A program made the position numbers and the translations under genes. From positions 1 to 64,000 of the forward strand of contig JANQPA010000107.1 in NCBI GenBank assembly GCA_028285545.1: a stretch of DNA of 64,000 nucleotides. Reading direction: 5' to 3'. This document shows positions 1-8,036 of the stretch, one piece after another (the first letter of the stretch is position 1; each line of letters begins with the position of its first letter). The stretch comes from Saprospiraceae bacterium. GTDB lineage: Bacteria > Bacteroidota > Bacteroidia > Chitinophagales > Saprospiraceae. Below the pieces are notes generated by a model. It was not told where the DNA came from. It was given only the letters and a program-made list of their open reading frames with translations, and made no database searches.

Positions 1-25
1 TTCTGAGCCGCCAAATAATTTTCTT

Positions 26-82
26 TTTGAGGGGTGATTTTTAAGGAAAAATTCCATTTTTCCTTAAAAATCACCCCTCAAA
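26..82. repeat. Perfect 26-bp inverted repeat (hairpin)
   Basis: Positions 26-51 are the exact reverse complement of 57-82, leaving a 5-base loop (52-56). Beyond the perfect stem, pairing continues imperfectly out to about 10-98, where both flanks resemble CCAATAATTTCTT. It could be a transcription terminator of a gene left of the window or a palindromic mobile-repeat remnant. No transposase is nearby. Confidence 0.85.
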
Positions 83-104
83 GAAATATTATTGGCTGGC
101 GAAT

Positions 105-117
105 CCGCCTCAGGCGG
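105..117. repeat. Short REP-like GC palindrome
   Basis: CCGCCT and AGGCGG flank a single C in an AT-rich context. It looks like a small REP-type palindrome. A related GC-rich palindrome occurs at 12371-12394. Confidence 0.5.
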
Positions 118-338
118 GTGAGACAGCCTCTTTTTAACCAATACCGGACATATGCAATAAGTATACTTTCCTTCATTCAGGTATTAATAAATAAAGTAGT
201 ATTTTTATTTTGTGACCACTATAACGGGAGTTTAACTTTTATTTTAGCAACTCCCCTTAGGTATTAAGGTCTTTTATTTATACATACTTGAGCTGAGGTA
301 TTTTAAGATCCTATTACACACAAAACAACTCATTCACG

Positions 339-1391
339 ATGAAAACCTTCTATCAGCAGACGCGCAACGCTGTTTTGCCAGGCCTGATTTTATTGCTATG
401 TGGCACATTAAGCTTTTCTCAAAATGGCCAGGCAGAAAAAAAGAAAAAGAGTAGCATTTTTGAACTTTTTGTAAGCGAAAAGTATACCGAATTTGATTTG
501 ACCATTGGCTTTGAACAATTAGAAAGTGTAAAAAAAACCAACGACTACATACCTGCAGTTCTTGAATTGGATATAGAAAATGAAACCGCCAAAAAATGGG
601 ATATCGAAGTCAAAGCCCGTGGGCGTTATCGACGGCGCATTTGCTCCTTCCCTCCCATCAAATTAAAATTTGATAAAGGAGACCTCTCAGAAAAGGGTTA
701 TAAAAAAGACAATGATATGAAGTTGGTTACCCACTGTGTGGATGACTATACCGGCAAGGAAAATGTTCTTAGAGAATTTCTGGTTTACAAACTATATGAG
801 ATTTTTAGCGATCGATACTTCCGCACTCAATTGGTAAAAGTAAAGTACCGGGATAGTGAAAGTAGTAAGAAAATGAATGGAGTAGGAATCTTAATTGAAG
901 ATGATGAAACAGTTGAAAGAAGACTAACCGCTAAAACCTGTGAAGGATGTTTTTCTATGCCTCAGGATTCTTTTTTTGTAGACAACCTTCATATTGCATC
1001 ACTCTTTCAATATATGATTGGTAATGCAGATTGGTCTATTGAAATGTCTCGGAATCTTGAATTGATGCAGTGTCAGGAAGAATTCAAATACTTTATAGTA
1101 CCTTATGATTTTGATTTTTCTGGCCTGGTGAATGCAAGTTACGCAGTGCCCAATAGCAACTTTAATCAAAAAGATATCCGGGACAGAATATTTCTCGGAC
1201 TTTTCAAAAATGCCAATGAATTAAGGCCTTATTGTGAATACTTTAAGTCAAAAAAAGAAGAAGTAATCAATTATGTAAAAAGCTTTAAAGAACTACCTGC
1301 TTTTTCCAGAAGAGATATTATAGAATACATTGAAACTTTTTACACTTCCCTAGAAGATGAAACTTTTTATGCGAATCTAAAGAAAGGTTAA
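339..1391 (+). CDS. Secreted CotH-like protein (tentative)
   Basis: A 350-residue protein with an N-terminal signal peptide (basic start, hydrophobic stretch ending LSFSQ). The order of motifs fits a divergent CotH-type kinase-like fold: an RGRYRRR...FPPIKLKF stretch near residues 93-110, a helix beginning NVLREFLVYKLYE, a strand pair ending GVGILIED, then IGNADWS and VPYDFDFSG. In CotH proteins the last two regions hold the catalytic and metal-binding Asp residues. Family membership is inferred from motif order only. The gene stands alone and converges on the M28 peptidase gene across a shared terminator. Its substrate is unknown, and an unrelated Bacteroidota-specific family remains possible. 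Confidence 0.55.
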   Translation: MKTFYQQTRNAVLPGLILLLCGTLSFSQNGQAEKKKKSSIFELFVSEKYTEFDLTIGFEQLESVKKTNDYIPAVLELDIENETAKKWDIEVKARGRYRRRICSFPPIKLKFDKGDLSEKGYKKDNDMKLVTHCVDDYTGKENVLREFLVYKLYEIFSDRYFRTQLVKVKYRDSESSKKMNGVGILIEDDETVERRLTAKTCEGCFSMPQDSFFVDNLHIASLFQYMIGNADWSIEMSRNLELMQCQEEFKYFIVPYDFDFSGLVNASYAVPNSNFNQKDIRDRIFLGLFKNANELRPYCEYFKSKKEEVINYVKSFKELPAFSRRDIIEYIETFYTSLEDETFYANLKKG

Positions 1392-1393
1392 AA

Positions 1394-1431
1394 AAATAAA
1401 GGCTGGCGAAATCGCCAGCCTTTATTTTTTT
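1394..1431. terminator. Bidirectional intrinsic terminator
   Basis: GGCTGGCG (1401-1408) pairs with CGCCAGCC (1413-1420) around an AAAT loop. The stem is extended by AAATAAA/TTTATTT and flanked by an A-run on the left and a T-run on the right, so it can end transcripts from both convergent genes. It overlaps the last codon of the peptidase gene. Confidence 0.9.
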
Positions 1432-3031
1432 ATTCATCACTATTCTGATCTACTTTAGGTTTTCCTTCCCTATTGGCCAATTCCCAGGCAGTTGCAAAAA
1501 CTAGTTGAGCCCTTTTAGCTAAAAGCTCATAATTAATTTTATCGGGTGTATCTGTTGCCTGATGGTAATCAGCATGAGTACCATTGAAATAAAAGATCAC
1601 AGGGATATTGTTTTTTGCAAAATTATAATGATCTGAACGGTAATAAAACCGATTAGGATCATCCTTGCTATTGTATTTGTAATCCATCTTAAGATCAGGA
1701 ACGTAAGTCGAGGAAACTGCCTCATGCACTGCATGTAAAGTAGAAGAAAGCATGGTCGAACCAATGATATACACGTAATTGGGATCGCTTTCATGGTCGG
1801 GATCCACCCTTCCAATCATGTCAACATTTAAATTGGTTATGGTTTTGTCCAGGGGATAAACAGGGTTATCTGTATAGTATCTGGATCCGAGCAGGCCTTT
1901 TTCTTCACCCGTTACTGCCAAAAACAAGATACTCCTCCTTGGTCGGATGCCATCTTTAGCAGCACTGGCAAAAGCATTGGCTACTTCAATCAAACCAACA
2001 GTACCCGATCCATCATCATCTGCACCATTATAAACTTTCCCGCCATTAATTCCTACATGATCATAGTGTGAAGAAATGACAATAATCTCATCTTTTTTGT
2101 CTGTTCCCTCAAAAAAGCCCAAAACATTATCTGATGTTACCTTACGGCTGCTATAATCAACTGACAAACTTACAGAGGCTGAATATAAGCCTCCCATTGG
2201 CTGAGCCTTTTTTATTTTTTTGTTGAGGTTTTTGAAATACTTTTCTGGAGTTTCGCCAAACATTTTTGCTAGTGCAATGGGAGAAACCAAAAATTGGGGA
2301 AAGCCTTGCCTGCTTCTATTATTTTGCTCATTATCCATCATCGAAATCCTGGGCTTAGCAGCCATTCTGCCAAAGAACGAAAAACGAGATTGGAATTCTT
2401 CCTCGGAGGGGAAGGTAAAAACTACGAATGCAGCTCCCTTTTCCCTAATGGCACTCAACCGGGCTCTCATTCCTTTGATATCTTCATAAACTGGTTTTCC
2501 TTCTTTATCAACAGGGCCACCATCCATTATGACCACCCCTTTTCCATTGATATCGACATCTTCAAAATCATTATATTCCTCTTTTTCTATTCCATATCCT
2601 AAAAAGACCAATTCATTTTTTGTTTCTTCAAGATTAAATGAGCTGGTAGGCACAAAATCTTTTTTATACTCGCCGGCATATAGGTCATTGCCAAAGGTAG
2701 CATTCTGGACGGAAGTAGTTCTAAATGGAATCGTTTGAAGATAAGGATTGGGGTTTTCTTTCATTGGCCCATATAATCCATTTTTTAAGAAATGCTTAGA
2801 AACATAGGAGGCAGCCATGGCTTGTCCCTTGGTTCCTGTTTCTCTGCCTTCAAAATCATCAGAAGCAAATATGTATAAATGCTCTTTGAGTTCGTCAGCA
2901 GTGATGGTTTTCATATATTTTTTCAGAATATCAGCTTCTGCTTCAAGCTGAGCTTTTTGTGCACTTAACTGGAAGGCAAATAGGCCTGAAAAAAGAAATA
3001 AACACAGTCCTCTTTTGTTAAATAGATCCAT
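1430..3031 (-). CDS. Secreted M28 family metallopeptidase
   Basis: A zinc aminopeptidase-type enzyme of family M28. The zinc-site motifs occur in family order: SSHYDHVG, GADDDGSGTVG, TGEEKGLLGS (the Glu-Glu pair), NVDMIGR and a final His in DYHQATDTPDKIN. An insert around GYGIEKEEYNDFEDVDINGKGVV looks like a PA-type lid domain. I chose the ATG at 3031 because it begins a good signal peptide (DLFNKRGLCLFLFSGLFAF, cleavage after LSAQ). A longer start at 3079 would add 16 polar residues before it. It is probably periplasmic or exported and degrades peptides. It is monocistronic, and the 3' end sits in the shared terminator. Confidence 0.92.
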   Translation of the reverse strand: MDLFNKRGLCLFLFSGLFAFQLSAQKAQLEAEADILKKYMKTITADELKEHLYIFASDDFEGRETGTKGQAMAASYVSKHFLKNGLYGPMKENPNPYLQTIPFRTTSVQNATFGNDLYAGEYKKDFVPTSSFNLEETKNELVFLGYGIEKEEYNDFEDVDINGKGVVIMDGGPVDKEGKPVYEDIKGMRARLSAIREKGAAFVVFTFPSEEEFQSRFSFFGRMAAKPRISMMDNEQNNRSRQGFPQFLVSPIALAKMFGETPEKYFKNLNKKIKKAQPMGGLYSASVSLSVDYSSRKVTSDNVLGFFEGTDKKDEIIVISSHYDHVGINGGKVYNGADDDGSGTVGLIEVANAFASAAKDGIRPRRSILFLAVTGEEKGLLGSRYYTDNPVYPLDKTITNLNVDMIGRVDPDHESDPNYVYIIGSTMLSSTLHAVHEAVSSTYVPDLKMDYKYNSKDDPNRFYYRSDHYNFAKNNIPVIFYFNGTHADYHQATDTPDKINYELLAKRAQLVFATAWELANREGKPKVDQNSDE

Positions 3032-3130
3032 AATATTGTTTTTGTATAAACTTTTTGGTTTGTGATTTCTGGTTAGCACAAGTATTTGAAATCATATCAT
3101 CCTTATATAGTAAGGAATAAAATATTCTTT

Positions 3131-3138
3131 CAAAGATA
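3131..3138 (-). promoter_or_regulatory. Possible -7 box for the M28 peptidase gene
   Basis: The minus strand reads TATCTTTG, matching the Bacteroidota -7 consensus TAnnTTTG, about 100 bp before the chosen start. No clear -33 TTG was seen, so this is a weak call. Confidence 0.35.
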
Positions 3139-3174
3139 TTGAGACTTGTTGAAAAATTAAAATTAATTGAATTT

Positions 3175-3195
3175 GGGGTATTGGGGTATTGGGGG
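3175..3195. repeat. TATTGGGG tandem repeat, short single-arm copy
   Basis: Three G4-5 tracts are separated by TATT. The 8-base unit is the same as in the large mirrored array at 9578-9663, but here there are fewer copies and no complementary arm. Confidence 0.75.
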
Positions 3196-3204
3196 AAATT
3201 AAGC

Positions 3205-3564
3205 TTAATTGATATAAGCCTTTCTTTCTACAAGGGTATAATATCCATCTTCCTGGATGATGTATCCCTGATCATAGCAAAAATGATAGATGGTTCCCTT
3301 TTGGGTTTTGTAACTATTGGTAAAGTAGTTAAAATTAAATCCTTCCTCTATTAATACCGTTTTATGGAGGGTACGTTTACCTTCCGGATTCAAGCGAGCG
3401 ATGATATTTCTGTTCTTGCAAAGAATGCGATTTATCCGTCTTCTTAAATTAATACCTTCGCTATTTATTCTATTATTATAAGCACTTCGACAGTTGTCAG
3501 AGCAAAACTTCTTATCGGATCGACCATGAATCGTGTCCCGACATTCCAAACATATTCTGGACAT
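3205..3564 (-). CDS. Small zinc-ribbon protein
   Basis: 119 residues. The N-terminus has a four-Cys zinc-binding pattern (CLEC...CSDNC, residues 5-8 and about 21-25) followed by SAYNNRIN, as in small zinc-finger proteins common in Bacteroidota. The remainder is basic, then ends in an aromatic segment (YFTNSYKTQKGTIYHFCYDQGY) that suggests a small beta fold. Function is unknown; nucleic-acid binding is a guess from charge and the zinc ribbon. It probably has its own promoter. Confidence 0.75.
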   Translation of the reverse strand: MSRICLECRDTIHGRSDKKFCSDNCRSAYNNRINSEGINLRRRINRILCKNRNIIARLNPEGKRTLHKTVLIEEGFNFNYFTNSYKTQKGTIYHFCYDQGYIIQEDGYYTLVERKAYIN

Positions 3565-3666
3565 ATCTTTTTTTTTTGACCAGATTCAATTTATGGTTTT
3601 ATGAAAAAAAAGCAAGATGCTGCAATACTTTGGAAGAAAATGCTCGAAAAAGAAAGGCTTTTTAAA

Positions 3667-4227
3667 TCATTTTGGAAAGGATGGATGTTCAATGATTTTT
3701 TCAGCCTGCAAAAGGTGCCTTTCTTGATGATCGGCCATCATCTCATAAACTTCTCCCAGGGCAAATGAAATTAAGGGAGAAGCAGGAGAGTTGATGATTG
3801 TTTTTTTTAAATCCAGGTTTTCAGAATTCGAAATCAATTCTATCAATTGAGCAGTCACAGACCTAAATTCAACCAATGCTGCTAATGGAATTGAGCTTTC
3901 CATTGGTTTGAAGATCTTGGGGGATTTTAGTTTGGTTTTTCCATCTGGTTTTAATTTCTTCAAAATGTACTTCCCCATCAATCGGGAAGGGAACCATAAT
4001 TTTGAAAAAAAAGAAGTTTTCAATGCCCCACTGATCGAGGCTTCCAGAATAGGGGAATAAGCATAATGAGTTCTTGAAAGATGATGAATACATTGACCTA
4101 TGCTCCAGGCCTGGGCAGAGGGTTTCCAATTAAATTGCTCAAAAGAAAGGCCATTAAACTGAGCCTCTACTTTTCTGCCTACAACTCGTATTCGTGCTTT
4201 TTGGTTTTCAAGAAATTCATTATTCAT
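3667..4227 (-). CDS. DinB-like four-helix protein
   Basis: A 186-residue protein with the DinB/YfiT-like pattern: FNWKPSAQAWSIGQCIHHLSRTH near residues 33-55, where WS..QC..H supplies the first metal-ligand His, and a late ADHQERHLLQ helix carrying two more His. Members are putative metal-dependent transferases; some use bacillithiol or mycothiol. The substrate here cannot be read from the sequence. It lies downstream of the GlmU-like/methyltransferase pair on the same strand but 48 bp apart, so cotranscription is possible. Confidence 0.82.
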   Translation of the reverse strand: MNNEFLENQKARIRVVGRKVEAQFNGLSFEQFNWKPSAQAWSIGQCIHHLSRTHYAYSPILEASISGALKTSFFSKLWFPSRLMGKYILKKLKPDGKTKLKSPKIFKPMESSIPLAALVEFRSVTAQLIELISNSENLDLKKTIINSPASPLISFALGEVYEMMADHQERHLLQAEKIIEHPSFPK

Positions 4228-4275
4228 TTACCTATGCTGCTTTAATTTTGCCATATGGCCTTCATATTTAATCCC

Positions 4276-4947
4276 TTAATTCGGTTGTCGATTCAATAAC
4301 ATCCAATTTCTGCCCACGTCCATTTTTTGTCCTTCCGGAAATACTTGCTTAAATGCGCCATCAAAAAAAGCCTGGCTTTTATTGCGGTCCGCCTGATTTA
4401 AAGCCAATCTGTTATAAAGGAGATAGGAATTGGCAGAAATTAATTCGCTGATGTTTTTCAAAAATTCAACAGATTCAAACTGTGAAGGGATTGTATCATC
4501 AAAAAAGATATCCATACAAATCATGTCAAACTTCTGGCTGGTCTGATCGATAAAAGCCAGAGCATCTGCATGGATTACTTCAATCGGGGATTGCAAATGC
4601 TTCAGGGTATACTTTTGAGCCAAATGGATGACGGCTTCATCGAATTCGATAATGGTATATTGAAATTTACGCCCAAATTTTTTTTCTAGCATGAGTGGAA
4701 TACTTCCTAAACCTAAGCCCAGAACCAAAATGTTTTTACCGGACCAGGATTCCATTTTGAGCTTTTTGAATGCCCTCAAAAAATTGGTATAAAGATCTCC
4801 GTAAGAGTATATAGCATTGGGTGAAACCAACTGATATTGCCCCTGGATAAGCAATACTTGAAGCATTTCATGCTCATCACTGGAAATGGTTTCTATGGGC
4901 CATTCCCAAAAGTAGCTGAGCAATATTTTCCACCATGGTTGTTTCAT
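4276..4947 (-). CDS. Spermidine synthase-like SAM-dependent methyltransferase
   Basis: 223 residues. The Rossmann motif I is NILVLGLGLGSIPLMLE, followed by motif II with an acidic residue (YTIIEFDEAVIHLA), HADALAFI, and FDMICMDIFFDD. This is the spermidine-synthase-like class of methyltransferases. The N-terminal beta domain of true spermidine synthases is reduced, so polyamine synthesis should not be assumed. It begins 8 bp after the GlmU-like gene stops and is surely cotranscribed with it. Confidence 0.8.
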   Translation of the reverse strand: MKQPWWKILLSYFWEWPIETISSDEHEMLQVLLIQGQYQLVSPNAIYSYGDLYTNFLRAFKKLKMESWSGKNILVLGLGLGSIPLMLEKKFGRKFQYTIIEFDEAVIHLAQKYTLKHLQSPIEVIHADALAFIDQTSQKFDMICMDIFFDDTIPSQFESVEFLKNISELISANSYLLYNRLALNQADRNKSQAFFDGAFKQVFPEGQKMDVGRNWMLLNRQPN

Positions 4948-4955
4948 CTATTTCT

Positions 4956-6164
4956 TTAATGATCCCATCTTCTGAATTTATGGGTATCTTCAAATACGCG
5001 CAACAAAATTAGTCGATCCTGAACCTGGAAGGTTTTATTGCGACGTTTCATAACCAATTCAGCAGTTTCAAAAGCCTTCTCCGATCGGTGAGTCATAAAT
5101 CCTTTAGGAGTACTCCAACTAAAACTGGGAATAAAGTTACGTGGATACCCTACACCATGTATATTACAGCCCACTCCAATAACAGTTCCGGTATTAATCA
5201 TTACGTTAATACCAGTTTTAGAGTGATCCCCCATAATAAGGCCACAAAATTGGAGGCCAGTATCTATGAATCTCTCCTCGGGGTAAGACCATAATTTTAT
5301 TTCTGAATAATTATTTTTCAAATTGGAAATATTGGTATCTGCTCCCAAATTACACCATTCTCCCAAGACCGACTGTCCCATATATCCATCATGCCCTTTA
5401 TTGGCATAGGCCTGAAATACAGAATTATTGATTTCGCCTCCTCCTTTTGACCAAGGCCCCAGTGTGGTTCCTCCATAAATTTTGGCCCCCATTTTTAGTT
5501 TGCTATGCTCACAAAGTGCTAAGGAACCTCGAACCATGGCACCTTCCATTATTTCAGCATTTTTACCCACATAAATTGGGCCATCAATTGCATTTAAAAT
5601 GGCACATTCTACCCGAGCGCCTTCCTCTAAAAAGATATTCTCAGCCCCCAACACTTTATTAGTATCACTGATGGGTTGGGATTGTCTACCTTTTGTTAGC
5701 AATTCAAAATCTTCCCTAATGGCCTGGTCATTTATTCGAAATATATCTGAAGGACTATTCAATTTCAAAAATTGGGTGTCTTCTAAATCAAAGCCTTTCA
5801 ATTCATGAATGTCCTCATCATTGATCAATTTTTCAAACTGCCTTTCATCTAATTTTGCAACGACTAATTCGTCGCCACTTAGATAGGCCTGATTAAATTC
5901 CATGTAATCAATTAGAGTACAAAGCTGCTCTGAAGGTAAAACCGAGCCATTGATAACGTAATTTTCATCACCATAGTCAATGGCATATTTTTCTGCCAAA
6001 TAATCCTGGGTGATGAAAGAAAAAGTATAATCCGAACCAAGCCATTTTTCCCATTTCTCTCGAATGCTCAGAATCCCTACCCGCAATTCACAAACCGGGC
6101 GAGTGTAAGTAAGTGGTAAAAGCTTGTCTCTCACTTCATTGTCGAAGAGGATTACATTTGCCAT
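4956..6164 (-). CDS. GlmU-like sugar nucleotidyl/acetyltransferase-related protein
   Basis: 402 residues. The N-terminus (NVILFDNEVRDKLLPLTYTR...ELRVGILSIREKWE) is typical of the Bacteroidota 'alternative GlmU' family, which carries a diverged nucleotidyltransferase-like half. The C-terminal half is a left-handed beta-helix with hexapeptide-type repeats (VECAILNAIDGPIYVGKNAEI..., MGDHSKTGINVMINTGTVIG). By family it is thought to make or modify UDP-GlcNAc precursors, but canonical GlmU active-site motifs are not obvious in the N-terminal half. It heads a two-gene unit with the methyltransferase. Confidence 0.82.
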   Translation of the reverse strand: MANVILFDNEVRDKLLPLTYTRPVCELRVGILSIREKWEKWLGSDYTFSFITQDYLAEKYAIDYGDENYVINGSVLPSEQLCTLIDYMEFNQAYLSGDELVVAKLDERQFEKLINDEDIHELKGFDLEDTQFLKLNSPSDIFRINDQAIREDFELLTKGRQSQPISDTNKVLGAENIFLEEGARVECAILNAIDGPIYVGKNAEIMEGAMVRGSLALCEHSKLKMGAKIYGGTTLGPWSKGGGEINNSVFQAYANKGHDGYMGQSVLGEWCNLGADTNISNLKNNYSEIKLWSYPEERFIDTGLQFCGLIMGDHSKTGINVMINTGTVIGVGCNIHGVGYPRNFIPSFSWSTPKGFMTHRSEKAFETAELVMKRRNKTFQVQDRLILLRVFEDTHKFRRWDH

Positions 6165-6264
6165 TTATTTTAGTGCTGTTTGTTTCAAAATTAAGGAAAG
6201 TAATACTTCCAGCAAAGATAAGCTTTTCCTTCGGTGCTGGAAAAGATTGAATTATTAATTCTAA

Positions 6265-6306
6265 ATCAAAAAGCCCGTATCCGATTATGGATATGGGCTT
6301 TTTGAT
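6265..6306. terminator. Terminator downstream of rpmE
   Basis: An 18-bp stem (6265-6282 with 6289-6306, one G-T wobble) closes a 6-base loop. The outer part of the stem is AAAAAGCCC/GGGCTTTTT, giving U-rich 3' ends in either direction. It serves the minus-strand rpmE transcript and separates it from the GlmU-like gene. Confidence 0.85.
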
Positions 6307-6330
6307 AAAAATCAGAAAATATTCCTGTAA

Positions 6331-6624
6331 TTATTCGGCAGCCTCTGGATCCTGGTTCTGAGGCTTATTTTTCTTGTTAAATTTAGCAAACTTACGGTTG
6401 AACTTGTCAATTCTACCTGCTGTATCTACGAATTTCATTTTTCCAGTGAAAAATGGGTGAGAATAACTGGATATTTCCAGTTTTACTAGTGGATACTCTT
6501 TGCCATCTTCCCATACAATAGTATCTTTTGTAGGGGCACAAGAACGAGTAATAAAGGCCTTATCCGCAGAAAAATCTTTGAATACGACCATTCTATAGTT
6601 GTTTGGATGGATTTCTTTTTTCAT
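6331..6624 (-). CDS. rpmE2: 50S ribosomal protein L31 type B
   Basis: 97 residues, matching the type B (zinc-free) L31 pattern: [17 protein letters not shown], the central [20 protein letters not shown], and [20 protein letters not shown]. The Cys quartet of type A L31 is absent. The C-terminus extends into a charged tail ([15 protein letters not shown]), common in this phylum. It is monocistronic, with its own candidate promoter and a strong terminator. Confidence 0.96.
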   Translation of the reverse strand: MKKEIHPNNYRMVVFKDFSADKAFITRSCAPTKDTIVWEDGKEYPLVKLEISSYSHPFFTGKMKFVDTAGRIDKFNRKFAKFNKKNKPQNQDPEAAE

Positions 6625-6653
6625 CTTCTTATTCCTTTTCTATTTACGGACTG

Positions 6654-6685
6654 CAAAGATAGGATTTTTTTTAACTAAAAATCAA
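6654..6685 (-). promoter_or_regulatory. Candidate rpmE promoter (Bacteroidota type)
   Basis: On the minus strand TATCTTTG (6654-6661) matches the -7 consensus TAnnTTTG, and a TTG lies 21 bases upstream (6683-6685), within the usual spacing for a -33 element. Transcription would start about 25 bases before the rpmE start codon. Confidence 0.5.
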
Positions 6686-6774
6686 GTTCCTCTTAGAAAG
6701 TTTTCTAGATTGAAATATTCCGGATTCAAAAGGATCAAATTAACTTACCAATTCAAAATGAAAAACCCGAATAT

Positions 6775-7275
6775 ATGAAAATACCCATTGGTTTAAAAAA
6801 GAGTGCCGCAATGGTGGTGCTTAGACATAAAGAACAATTCCTTTTATTAAAAAGAGCAAATCCCCCACATCCTGGAAAGTATCTCCCAGTTGGAGGGAAA
6901 TTAGAACCATTTGAAGACCCCTATTCTGCAGCCATTAGAGAAACAAAGGAAGAAACCGGCCTCCAGTTAGACTATCTGAGTTTTTGTGGCATCTTAATTG
7001 AATCCTCTCCCAGTCAATATAATTGGCAAAGTTCCATTTATGTGGCAGACATTGACAAGATACACCCTCCATTCTGTTCAGAAGGTCAGCTGGAATGGAT
7101 TCCCTATCATAAGGTTCCTCAAATCCCCACTCCGGAAACCGACTGGCAAGTGTATCAATACATAATGAATCAGAAGCCCTTTGTTTTTAACGCTTTATAC
7201 AATGAGGCCCTAAACTTAGTTGAAATGACAGAAGAAATTGAACGAGTAAAAGTATTTTCTATAAATGGAAAATAA
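6775..7275 (+). CDS. Nudix hydrolase
   Basis: 166 residues. The Nudix box is complete: GKLEPFE, seven residues, then RETKEETGL, satisfying Gx5Ex7REUxEExGU near residues 43-65. The N-terminus (KKSAAMVVLRHKEQFLLLKRANPPHPGKYLPVGG) is typical of MutT-type enzymes that hydrolyse nucleoside diphosphate derivatives with magnesium. The exact substrate is not predictable. The gene stands alone, diverging from rpmE across 150 bp. Confidence 0.92.
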   Translation: MKIPIGLKKSAAMVVLRHKEQFLLLKRANPPHPGKYLPVGGKLEPFEDPYSAAIRETKEETGLQLDYLSFCGILIESSPSQYNWQSSIYVADIDKIHPPFCSEGQLEWIPYHKVPQIPTPETDWQVYQYIMNQKPFVFNALYNEALNLVEMTEEIERVKVFSINGK

Positions 7276-7464
7276 TTAATCCACCGTCCATGCAACCCTT
7301 TCCAATGTTTTTGCACCAAAAATATCGAACTCAGTGCAAGGTCTGATCATGTTTGTCATCTAAACAACAAGATTTGGTCATTTTCTGGAAAAAATGACGT
7401 CACAAATCTCCTCTAATAGTTGAAAACAGATTAGCCATAAAACATTTTCCATTTGGACGCCAAA

Positions 7465-8007
7465 ATGAAAAGACTTATTGATGCTTGCAAAAAGGGAGAC
7501 CGGCAGGCTCAACGACAACTCTATGATACCTACAAGGGTAAAATGTTTGTCCTTTGCCAACGTTATGCCAATAGTAGAGAGGAGGCTGAGGATATTCTTC
7601 AGGAAGGTTTCATAAAGGTATTTCGATGTCTGGATCAATATCGCGGAGAAGGACCATTGGGAGCCTGGGTTCGAAAAATAATTTTAAATGGTGCTTTGCA
7701 ATATGTAAGAAAGCAAAATAATAAATATGTATCCCTTGAAGAAGAGAAGATAGAATATTATTTACATCAGAAAATTGAATATTCTTCGACTAATAGTCGA
7801 GAGAAGGAGCTCATTAAAATCCTTCAACAATTACCACCTGGATTTAGGACTGTTCTAAATTTATATGTTTTGGAAGGTTTTACCCATCAGCAAATTGCCA
7901 ATGAATTAAATATTTCTGTAGGGACTTCAAAATCACAACTAAATCGAGCGAAAGCCTACTTCAAAAGGTTATTGGAAAAAAGCTTAAGTCCAGAATTAAA
8001 AAAATAA
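7465..8007 (+). CDS. ECF-type RNA polymerase sigma factor
   Basis: About 180 residues from the ATG at 7465; a TTG four codons earlier (7453) is the alternative. Region 2 is clear (YANSREEAEDILQEGFIKVFRCLDQYRGEGPLGAWVRKIILN) and region 4 reads LPPGFRTVLNLYVLEGFTHQQIANELNISVGTSKSQLNRAKAY, a helix-turn-helix for the -35 element. The next gene follows after 29 bp and encodes a membrane-anchored partner likely to restrain it. Confidence 0.94.
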   Translation: MKRLIDACKKGDRQAQRQLYDTYKGKMFVLCQRYANSREEAEDILQEGFIKVFRCLDQYRGEGPLGAWVRKIILNGALQYVRKQNNKYVSLEEEKIEYYLHQKIEYSSTNSREKELIKILQQLPPGFRTVLNLYVLEGFTHQQIANELNISVGTSKSQLNRAKAYFKRLLEKSLSPELKK

Positions 8008-8036
8008 AACCCTAAGAAGATTAAAAGATCCTAAAT

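Larger units (their letters stand above)
1..338. other. Gene-free left edge
   Basis: No convincing gene lies here. A 77-codon reading frame (34-267) runs through a perfect hairpin and has no recognisable domain, so it is not called. The stretch contains a 26-bp-stem hairpin, a small GC palindrome and AT-rich DNA that presumably carries the promoter of the gene starting at 339; no clear TAnnTTTG box was found. Confidence 0.5.

Noticed and set aside
34-267. 77-codon plus-strand frame at the left edge
   Set aside because: It runs through the perfect palindrome at 26-82, has no recognisable domain, and its composition looks non-coding.
2220-2602. Plus-strand frames opposite the M28 peptidase
   Set aside because: They are antisense to a full-length, motif-complete gene.
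7395-7402. TGACGTCA palindrome before the ECF sigma gene at 7465
   Set aside because: An 8-base palindrome is common by chance; no second copy or spacing pattern supports an operator.
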